From Parachlamydiaceae bacterium (GTDB taxonomy: Bacteria > Chlamydiota > Chlamydiia > Chlamydiales > Parachlamydiaceae), in contig JACDGH010000193.1 in NCBI GenBank assembly GCA_013815395.1, forward strand, positions 1-5,423: 5,423 nt of DNA, in the 5' to 3' direction. Below the pieces are notes generated by a model. That model did no database searches and was not told the DNA's origin. It saw only the letters and a list, made by a program, of their open reading frames with translations. Below, in pieces: positions 1 through 5,044 of the stretch. The first letter of the stretch is position 1, and every line of letters begins with the position of its first letter. A program made the position numbers and the translations under genes.

Positions 1-548
1 TTAATAGCAATGATGTGGTCGGCGATAATTTCTGGCTGTGGCGCGCGGACCACGGGGTAAGTCCAGATGCAGTAGGCTGGTCTTTGAATACTGCGGACCA
101 TGGTTTAATTGTAAACGGAAATAATGTCACCATCTATGGACTTGCTGTGGAACATTTTCAAAAGACCCAAACCCTTTGGAATGGTGAAAATGGCCGTGTA
201 TATTTTTATCAATGCGAATTGCCATACGATCCACCAACACAAGAAAGTTGGAAAAATGGTACAGTCGATGGTTATCCAGGATATAAAATCGCCAATAACG
301 TGCAAAACCATGAAGCCTGGGGACTCGGAGTCTATTCTTATTTCCGTGATGCTAACGACATCTTTTTAGAAAGCGCCATAGAAGCTCCTGTTGGGCAAGG
401 GATTAAACTACGCCATATGATTTCAGTATGGTTAAACGGAAATAAAAATGGCTCGGAAAGTGGAATCAGGCATGTTTTAAATGATAGAGGCAATGCTGCC
501 ATCTCAAATGTAAAAAAGGGGACAAGCATCGGTGCGCTAGACCTATAA
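1..548 (+). CDS. C-terminal part of a right-handed beta-helix (pectin-lyase-like) protein, 5' end outside the window
   Basis: The reading frame is open from base 3 to the TAA at 546-548, so 181 residues are visible and the gene starts upstream. The GTG at 15 is an internal valine, since the frame continues to its left as NSNDV. The protein is rich in Asn, Gly and aromatic residues in short repeating strands (GLIVNGNNVTIYGLAVEH, then WNGENGRVYFYQCELPYDPP). This pattern is typical of parallel beta-helix proteins. From memory it matches a bacterial and fungal family often labelled 'coagulation factor 5/8 type domain protein' or 'adenylyl cyclase' in databases; those labels come from other domains or mis-annotation and I see no cyclase motif here. 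Proteins of this kind are usually secreted and may act on or bind polysaccharide, but no catalytic residues can be assigned from this fragment. The signal peptide, if any, lies outside the window. The fold assignment is fairly sure; the activity is unknown. Confidence 0.8.
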   Translation, partial: NSNDVVGDNFWLWRADHGVSPDAVGWSLNTADHGLIVNGNNVTIYGLAVEHFQKTQTLWNGENGRVYFYQCELPYDPPTQESWKNGTVDGYPGYKIANNVQNHEAWGLGVYSYFRDANDIFLESAIEAPVGQGIKLRHMISVWLNGNKNGSESGIRHVLNDRGNAAISNVKKGTSIGALDL

Positions 549-605
549 CTAGCTTAACAAAACAGGGTCAAGATATTTTTCTCCAATTTTTTCTCCTTAT
601 ATTTG

Positions 606-623
606 GATATCAAATTTGATATC
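606..623. promoter_or_regulatory. 18-bp perfect palindrome, candidate HicB operator
   Basis: GATATCAAATTTGATATC is identical to its own reverse complement and ends 8 bases before the hicA start codon. A TTATAT hexamer at 597-602 just upstream could be a -10 element, although no good -35 is visible. HicB antitoxins with a DNA-binding C-terminus are known to repress their own operon by binding palindromes in this position, so this is the natural operator candidate. The palindrome is seen directly; its function is inferred. Confidence 0.6.
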
Positions 624-631
624 ATAAAGAT

Positions 632-859
632 ATGACGAAGAGACAAAAAATAATCGACAAATTTTTAGCTGGCAAGAACGCCTCTTATGAAGATGCTGAA
701 AAAATTCTTATTAATCTCGGATTTGGTTTAGAGATCAGAGGTTCGCATCACATTTTCAGAAAAAATGGTTATTTTAAAAATATTTCACTAAAAAGGCGTT
801 CTTAGCTTTTACCTTATCAGATTGAAATGTTAAAGGAGATATTAAATGAAAACGGTTAG
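632..859 (+). pseudogene. hicA: HicA-family mRNA interferase toxin, interrupted by an in-frame amber codon
   Basis: The frame from ATG 632 gives a 57-residue protein ending at TAG 803-805. It has the HicA layout: an N-terminal helix (MTKRQKIIDKFL), a second helical stretch (YEDAEKILINLGF) and the strand motif GSHHIF at residues 37-42. That motif carries the histidine (39 or 40) that HicA toxins use to cleave mRNA. After the TAG the same frame reads LLPYQIEMLKEILNENG and stops at TAG 857-859. That segment is the expected C-terminal HicA helix with its PYQ(I/V) motif. The original gene was therefore about 75 codons and one codon, plausibly CAG, has become TAG at codon 58. The full frame would overlap hicB by 14 nt, the usual hicAB coupling. 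The short product keeps the catalytic histidine but loses the last helix, so it is probably inactive or unstable. A sequencing error or amber suppression would restore it. The upstream ribosome site is weak (ATAAAGAT). Confidence 0.82.
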
Positions 860-1241
860 CAAAAAACAATTATATTATTATTTAAACCTTCCTTGGTCTT
901 ATACAATAGAACAAGAAATTCATGAGGGAAAGCGCTACTTTATTATTCGAGTTAATGAACTTCCAGGCATTTGTACGGATGCAGAAACTGTTGTGGAGGG
1001 GATGGATCTTATTAAAGAATGCATTGAAGGCGCTGTAGTATTGTACTTAAAGAACGGCGAACAAGTACCTGAGCCGATCAAAAAAGAAGACTATAAGGGA
1101 AATATTTCCTATAGGACTTCAGGTAAACGGCATTACCATGTAGCAAAACTCGCCAATACAATGCACAAATCTATAAGCAAAACCATTGATGAGTTAATAG
1201 ATTCCGGTCTTGACTATCTGAAAATTGCTAGTCATCGATAG
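846..1241 (+). CDS. hicB: HicB-family antitoxin with a ribbon-helix-helix-like C-terminus
   Basis: This 131-residue protein is the antitoxin partner of the adjacent HicA. Residues about 17-76 form the HicB partial RNase H-like domain: YTIEQE, then YFIIRVNELPG at 31-41, then a helix with EGMDLIKECIEGAVVLYLKNG, ending in VPEP. This part normally covers the toxin active site. Residues about 86-124 (NISYRTSGKRHYHVAKLAN, then SISKTIDELIDSGL) look like a strand followed by two helices, as in ribbon-helix-helix DNA-binding domains, fitting an autorepressor acting on the palindrome upstream. The start is supported by AAAGGAG at 832-838, seven bases before the ATG. That ribosome site lies inside the old 3' end of hicA, so the two genes were translationally linked. 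The frame is intact, unlike hicA. HicB could still repress the promoter or act as an anti-toxin against HicA proteins encoded elsewhere; that is inference. Confidence 0.9.
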   Translation: MKTVSKKQLYYYLNLPWSYTIEQEIHEGKRYFIIRVNELPGICTDAETVVEGMDLIKECIEGAVVLYLKNGEQVPEPIKKEDYKGNISYRTSGKRHYHVAKLANTMHKSISKTIDELIDSGLDYLKIASHR

Positions 1242-1291
1242 AAGTACTTAGCCATCTCGATCCCTAACGTCTTTTTATTCTAAATTTCAGC

Positions 1292-2581
1292 TTATAAAGA
1301 TTTTGTGAATTGGTGCTCTTCAGTTGATCCTTTTAGTGCATGAGTTGAAATGTTTTCTCCTGAAATAGCTATTTGCACTTCATCAAAGTATCCCGCACCT
1401 ACAAAACTTTGATGCTTAATCGCTTTATAGCCTTTTTCTCTCTCCAACTTAAACTCATGTTCTTGAAAGTTGGCATAAGCAGCCATACCTTCAGATGCAT
1501 ACCCGTGCGCTAATTCAAACATGCTAGCATTTAATGTGTGAAAGCCAGCAAGTGTGATAAACTGAAATTTATATCCTAGATCACCTAGCTCATCTTGAAA
1601 TTTCACAAGGGCTGCTCCATCCAAGTTTCGTTTCCAATTGAATGAAGGAGAACAATTATAAGCTAACCACTTATTGGGAAATCTTTCATGCACTCCTTGA
1701 GCAAAAGCTCTAGCTTCTCCTAAATCCGGCTTCGATGTCTCGCACCAAAGAACATCACAATAAGGAGCAAATGCTAAAGCACGGGCTACAGCATATTCTA
1801 CACCTCCATTTAAACCATAAAAGCCTTCATGGGAACGATTGCCATTTAGAAATGGGATATCGACAGGATCGGCATCGGAGCGTATAAATGAGGCCGATTC
1901 AGCATCGGTTCGTCCGATAAGAACTGTAGGAACCCCCAAAACATCTGCAGAAAGACGCGCCGTAATAAGCTTTTCAATAAAATCTGAAGCAGGCACTAAC
2001 ACCTTACCGCCCATATGCCCACACTTTTTCAAAGAAGAAAGTTGATCTTCGAGGTGAATGGCAGCAGCGCCTGCCACAATCATTGCTTTGACTAGTTCAA
2101 AGGCATTTAGAGGTCCACCAAACCCCGCTTCAGCATCCGCTATAATGGGAGCAAACCAATCTAAGCCATTATGATTTGCCAAATGTTCTATCTGATCTGC
2201 TCGGATTAAGGCATTATTAATGCGATGGATCAAAGAGGGTACACTTAGGACAGGGTACAAACTCTGGTCGGGATAAGTCTGACAGGCGTCATTAGCATCG
2301 GCGGCAACTTGCCAACCACTCACATAAATTGCTTTAAGTCCAGCTTGCACCTGTTGGACAGCTTGATTACCTGTTAAAGCACCCATAGCCCGAATGTATT
2401 TGTTCGAGCTTAGTAGAGAAATAAATTTTTCTGCACCCATTTTTGCTAAAGTGTAGTCGATTCTCAGCGATCCTCGTAATTTGACTACTGATTCGGCCGA
2501 ATAGGGGCGTATGATGCCTTTCCAGCGATTGGCTGTTTTCCATTCACGATTCAGTAGCAAAACTTCATCTTTTGTATACAT
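1292..2581 (-). CDS. aceA: Isocitrate lyase
   Basis: This cytosolic enzyme cleaves isocitrate to glyoxylate and succinate, the first step of the glyoxylate shunt. The 429 residues match the usual length of bacterial AceA (about 430). Landmarks: SGWQVAAD at 88-95; the metal-binding stretch IADAEAGFGG at 147-156; HLEDQ at 176-180; the family signature KKCGHM at 185-190 with catalytic Cys187; GRTDA at 223-227; NCSPSFNW at 309-316, which binds the substrate carboxylate; TLAGFH at 343-348; and a C-terminal GSTEEHQF lid segment. All key positions are present, so the enzyme should be active. The start is supported by AAAGGAA (plus-strand 2588-2594) upstream of the ATG. It follows aceB by 14 nt on the same strand and is surely cotranscribed with it. 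Only 50 bp separate its stop from the convergent hicB stop, with no clear intrinsic terminator in between. No isocitrate dehydrogenase kinase (aceK) follows. Confidence 0.98.
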   Translation of the reverse strand: MYTKDEVLLLNREWKTANRWKGIIRPYSAESVVKLRGSLRIDYTLAKMGAEKFISLLSSNKYIRAMGALTGNQAVQQVQAGLKAIYVSGWQVAADANDACQTYPDQSLYPVLSVPSLIHRINNALIRADQIEHLANHNGLDWFAPIIADAEAGFGGPLNAFELVKAMIVAGAAAIHLEDQLSSLKKCGHMGGKVLVPASDFIEKLITARLSADVLGVPTVLIGRTDAESASFIRSDADPVDIPFLNGNRSHEGFYGLNGGVEYAVARALAFAPYCDVLWCETSKPDLGEARAFAQGVHERFPNKWLAYNCSPSFNWKRNLDGAALVKFQDELGDLGYKFQFITLAGFHTLNASMFELAHGYASEGMAAYANFQEHEFKLEREKGYKAIKHQSFVGAGYFDEVQIAISGENISTHALKGSTEEHQFTKSL

Positions 2582-2595
2582 AAAAAATTCCTTTA

Positions 2596-4200
2596 TTAGT
2601 CGAGATTCTTATAAGCTATTAATGTTAGGAATTCGGGGAATTCCTTATGCAATACAAGTTGATTTAACAGATCTTGCGCTTCTTTAATTTTATCTAATGC
2701 CTCAGAATGACCCTGATATAAGGTTTTTAAGTGCTCACATTCTTCGGTTACAATCTTTTGATACAATTCTTTGGTGATGCTTTCCCCATCTTCAAGTCTA
2801 GCTCCATGATGCAACCACTGCCACAATTGAGCGCGGGAAATTTCGGCTGTAGCGACATCTTCCATTAAATTATTGATTGCTACCGCCCCAATACCCCTAA
2901 GCCATGCGTTAAGATATTGCAAGGCGACACTCACATTTTGACGCAAGCCACTTTCTGTTAATTCGCCTCCAGGAATCTCAAAATTCATTAAATCGTAGGC
3001 TTGTACATCAACTTCCGTGCGCATATTATCTTTCTGATGTGATTTACCTTTAAGTGCTTTTTCAAAAATCTCGTGAGCTATAGGAACCAAATCAGGGTGC
3101 GCAACCCAGGTGCCATCAAAACCATCTTTAGATTCACGCAATTTGTCTTCTTTGACTTTAGCCAAAGCGGTTTCAGTGACAGATTGATTTTTACGGTTTG
3201 GAATAAATGCCGCCATACCACCCATAGCATACGCACCACGTTTATGGCATGTTCTCACAAGCAGTTCGGTATATGCCCGCATAAAAGGGGCTGTCATTGT
3301 AATTTGACCTCTATCCGGAAATATTAAGTCATTGCTATCTTGAAATTTTTTGATAATACTAAAAATATAATCCCATCTTCCAGCATTCAAACCACTGGCA
3401 TGATCGCGTAATTCGTAAAGAATTTCTTCCATTTCAAAGGCGGCTAATATTGTTTCACACAAAACTGTCGCTCTGATTGTACCTTGAGGAAGACCAAGTT
3501 CTTGTTGCGAAAATTTAAAGACTTCATTCCATAATCTAGCTTCTTGATGGCTCTCCAGTTTAGGCAAGTAAAAGTAAGGACCTGATCCTTTTTCCAAAAG
3601 TTCTTTAGCATTATGGAAAAAAGCCAATCCAAAATCAAATAATGAAGCCGAAATAGGTTCATCATCAATTAGAACATGTTTTTCATTGAGATGCCAACCA
3701 CGGGGTCTGACTAAAATTACTGCCACCTTTTCATTCAATCTGTAATCTTTTCCCTCGGGCGTAGTATAAGACAGATTACCAGCTATAGCTTCTTTCAGAT
3801 TAGCTTGTCCTTCTACCATATTTTTCCAGGTAGGGGAGTTAGCATCCTCAAAATCCGCCATAAAAACATCTGCGCCTGAATTCAGGGCATTAATCATCAT
3901 TTTGCGATCAGTTGGTCCCGTAATCTCCACCCATCTTATTTCCAGATCTTTTGGAGTCGGGGCAACTTTCCATTGCGGATCATGTCGAATAAAGGCTGTT
4001 TCTTTCAAAAAATCCGGTATATGACCGTTTCGGATGTGTTCTTGTCTTTCTTTTCGCTTTTGCAAAAGAAGCAAGCGTTGCTTATTAAATTGATGGTGTA
4101 ATTTTACAAGAAATTGTTGCGCTTCGAGATTGAGAACTTTTTCTTCCAAGCTATTCAGCTGTTCTGAGAATTTAAGAGATTGTGCGGGAGGGGCTTTCAT
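2596..4200 (-). CDS. aceB: Malate synthase A
   Basis: It condenses glyoxylate with acetyl-CoA to give malate and CoA, the second step of the glyoxylate shunt. The 534 residues equal the usual size of the short A isoform (about 530), not the longer G isoform of about 720. Visible landmarks: MADFEDANSPTW at 114-125; LVRPRGWH at 163-170 with the glyoxylate-binding arginine; CETI at 248-251 with a magnesium-ligand glutamate (249); the family signature RDHASGLNAGRWDYIF at 265-280, with the second metal ligand Asp277; and LMEDVATAEISRAQLWQW at 445-462, with Asp448 in the position of the catalytic base. The N-terminal 60 residues are helical and charged, as in the family. The start has a strong ribosome site, AAAGGAG (plus-strand 4207-4213), six bases from the ATG. 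It is the first gene of an aceBA operon and is transcribed away from the repeat-filled intergenic region. Confidence 0.98.
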   Translation of the reverse strand: MKAPPAQSLKFSEQLNSLEEKVLNLEAQQFLVKLHHQFNKQRLLLLQKRKERQEHIRNGHIPDFLKETAFIRHDPQWKVAPTPKDLEIRWVEITGPTDRKMMINALNSGADVFMADFEDANSPTWKNMVEGQANLKEAIAGNLSYTTPEGKDYRLNEKVAVILVRPRGWHLNEKHVLIDDEPISASLFDFGLAFFHNAKELLEKGSGPYFYLPKLESHQEARLWNEVFKFSQQELGLPQGTIRATVLCETILAAFEMEEILYELRDHASGLNAGRWDYIFSIIKKFQDSNDLIFPDRGQITMTAPFMRAYTELLVRTCHKRGAYAMGGMAAFIPNRKNQSVTETALAKVKEDKLRESKDGFDGTWVAHPDLVPIAHEIFEKALKGKSHQKDNMRTEVDVQAYDLMNFEIPGGELTESGLRQNVSVALQYLNAWLRGIGAVAINNLMEDVATAEISRAQLWQWLHHGARLEDGESITKELYQKIVTEECEHLKTLYQGHSEALDKIKEAQDLLNQLVLHKEFPEFLTLIAYKNLD

Positions 4201-4226
4201 GGATGGCTCCTTTAGGAAGTATGTCT

Positions 4227-4255
4227 AGTATATATTTAAGATTTTAATCATGTAA
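4227..4255 (-). promoter_or_regulatory. Candidate sigma-70 promoter for aceBA
   Basis: Read on the minus strand, TATACT (plus-strand 4227-4232) matches the -10 consensus at five of six positions. TTACAT lies 17 bases further upstream (4250-4255), at correct spacing but a poor match to TTGACA. The weak -35 would fit a promoter that needs an activator. The -10 lies 27 bases before the aceB start codon, giving a short leader with the AAAGGAG site. This is pattern evidence only. Confidence 0.4.
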
Positions 4256-4270
4256 CATAATAGTAATTTC

Positions 4271-4311
4271 TTGTCACTTCCCATGATACAATCCAATACA
4301 ATCCGTGACAA
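4271..4311. promoter_or_regulatory. Spaced 7-bp dyad upstream of the aceB promoter
   Basis: TTGTCAC at 4271-4277 and GTGACAA at 4305-4311 are perfect inverted copies 27 bases apart, just upstream of the candidate aceB -35. Between them sits a 10-bp tandem repeat (ATACAATCC at 4286-4294 and 4296-4304). A further GTGACA occurs at 4377-4382. The arrangement could bind a regulator of the glyoxylate shunt, but 7-bp arms at this spacing can arise by chance in AT-rich DNA. Confidence 0.25.
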
Positions 4312-4403
4312 TATCAACTGCAAAAGCGTTATAGAATCGGTAAGCACGACAGGGTTGATAAGAACGAAGGGGTGGAGTGACACGAAAGACTGTAATAGAG
4401 CAT

Positions 4404-4457
4404 TTAATGATAGGAACGATATAACGATAGGAACGATAAAAGATCAAACGATAAACA
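4404..4457. repeat. AACGATA iteron-like cluster with a 17-bp tandem repeat
   Basis: The 17-bp unit GATAGGAACGATATAAC at 4409-4425 is followed at once by GATAGGAACGATAAAAG at 4426-4442. Within this stretch AACGATA occurs three times, with a variant AATGATA at the left and a fourth AACGATA after AAAGATCA. The right arm mirrors it on the opposite strand at about 4741-4773 (TATCGTT copies). The units alternate at 8- and 9-base spacing, so they are not codon-periodic and are unlikely to be coding. Confidence 0.7.
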
Positions 4458-4527
4458 AAATTAGCACTAAAAATGTTCCATTATATTTTCCAAGCCAAGA
4501 AGTTAAGATTTGACCCAACAAGGTAAC

Positions 4528-4548
4528 CAGGGCGTCTTTCTCGCCCTG
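4528..4548. repeat. GC-rich hairpin in the left arm
   Basis: CAGGGCG at 4528-4534 pairs perfectly with CGCCCTG at 4542-4548 around a 7-base loop (TCTTTCT). It stands out in an AT-rich stretch. It is not followed by a T-run on either strand, so it is not a standard intrinsic terminator. The bases just before it are GGTAAC. Confidence 0.65.
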
Positions 4549-4657
4549 CTCTCCACAAATCAAACGAGTTAAAAATTAGGAAACGCTCACTTTCTTTATA
4601 TTTAGATTAAACAGTAATTTTTTGGTTTATATCGTTTTTTCACATATATTTGGAAAG

Positions 4658-4684
4658 CAGGGCGAGACGCGGCGAGAGGCCCTG
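4658..4684. repeat. GC-rich hairpin in the right arm
   Basis: CAGGGC at 4658-4663 pairs with GCCCTG at 4679-4684 across a 15-base G/C-rich loop. It is the mirrored counterpart of the left-arm hairpin. On the minus strand the stem is preceded by GTAG, the tetranucleotide found at the foot of REP hairpins. The left copy has GTAA instead. Confidence 0.6.
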
Positions 4685-4781
4685 GCTACCTTGTTGGGTC
4701 CAATTCACCTCTTGAAATGGCAATAGAATGGAACATTTTTATCGTTCCTATCGTTATATCGTTCCCATCGTTAAATCGCTC

Positions 4782-4864
4782 ACATATCCCTCTATCTATT
4801 CCTAAACCATATTCTATCCCTATGCCTATAACACATACCATGCCACCTACTAACCCTACCCCCT
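4782..4864. other. Strand-asymmetric tract nearly free of G on the plus strand
   Basis: Across these 83 bases I count only two G residues (4824 and 4842), against many C-runs such as CCCTA and CCTAT. The minus strand is therefore G-rich, with clustered runs of two to five G. The densest part, 4843-4863, has the spacing of a possible two-layer G-quadruplex. No gene or known element explains it. Confidence 0.5.
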
Positions 4865-4974
4865 GAGTCCACTGTTGTCGTAAACTATCCTGTTTTATAA
4901 TGACCATATTAATACTCATTTTTCACTACTATTTATTAAAGTAATATTTATCAATAGGTTTTTGCTGTTTTTGC

Positions 4975-5004
4975 TTGATAATTATACAAAATAACGTAAA
5001 TAAT
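4975..5004 (+). promoter_or_regulatory. Candidate promoter of the serine dehydratase gene
   Basis: TTGATA at 4975-4980 is a fair -35 match, followed by AT-rich candidates for the -10 (AATAAT at 4999-5004, with an 18-base spacer). The downstream leader is a run of TATATAT sequence, and the gene's ribosome site AGGGG at 5032-5036 sits eight bases before its ATG. The AT richness makes the exact -10 choice uncertain. Confidence 0.3.
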
Positions 5005-5044
5005 ATATATTATATATAGTGTGTCATGTATAGGGGTATTTTTA

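Larger units (their letters stand above)
4398..4781. repeat. Imperfect inverted-repeat element (MITE- or REPIN-like), about 384 bp
   Basis: The left arm (about 4398-4556) and the reverse complement of the right arm (about 4650-4781) are recognisably the same sequence. Matching blocks in order from the outside are: GAGC(G)ATTTAAYGAT, with 4398-4411 facing 4767-4781; GGAACGATATAACGATAGG with its AACGATA copies; ATGTTCCATT, with 4473-4482 facing 4727-4736; ACCCAACAAGGTA, with 4513-4525 facing 4687-4699; then CCAGGGC; and CTCGCCCTGCT followed by YTCCA. The 21 bases at 4513-4533 and 4679-4699 match at 20 positions. The left arm carries about 30 extra bases (roughly 4443-4472). The centre, about 4560-4650, is AT-rich and pairs only weakly. 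The ends carry GAGC/GCTC, but no target-site duplication is evident. No transposase is encoded, so it would be a non-autonomous or degenerate element, or two inverted copies of a smaller repeat. Confidence 0.75.
4201..5044. other. 844-bp gene-free region between divergent aceB and sdaA-like genes
   Basis: No convincing gene lies here. In order it holds the aceB ribosome site and promoter candidate, a dyad at 4271-4311, an imperfect inverted-repeat element at 4398-4781, a nearly G-free tract at 4782-4864, and the AT-rich leader of the serine dehydratase gene. Two reading frames of 77-80 codons cross the repeat arms, but neither has a good ribosome site or recognisable protein features. About 120 bases at 4865-4974, and 4312-4397, show nothing I can assign. 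Confidence 0.8.

Noticed and set aside
1242..1291. Bidirectional terminator between hicB and aceA
   Set aside because: Only a 4-bp GCTA/TAGC pairing and a short T-run without an adjacent stem are visible; not enough to call.
1839..2045. Plus-strand reading frame opposite aceA
   Set aside because: It lies wholly inside the conserved isocitrate lyase gene on the other strand and has no independent support.
3073..3327. Plus-strand reading frame opposite aceB
   Set aside because: It overlaps the most conserved part of malate synthase on the other strand; a shadow frame.
4271..4513. 80-codon plus-strand reading frame across the left arm
   Set aside because: No ribosome site, no recognisable motif, and most of it lies in repeat DNA whose periodicity (17 bp) is not a multiple of three.
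4528..4548. Hairpin considered as an intrinsic terminator
   Set aside because: The stem is GC-rich but there is no T-run after it on either strand, and no gene ends nearby.
4398..4781. Inverted-repeat element considered as a CRISPR or attachment site
   Set aside because: Repeats are inverted rather than regularly spaced direct repeats with unique spacers, and no integrase or tRNA gene is present in the window.
4686..4919. 77-codon minus-strand reading frame with a glycine-rich hydrophobic stretch
   Set aside because: The hydrophobic stretch is produced by the G-rich tract and the rest by the right repeat arm; no clear ribosome site. The peptide NDITIGTI shared with the frame in the left arm only reflects the inverted repeat.
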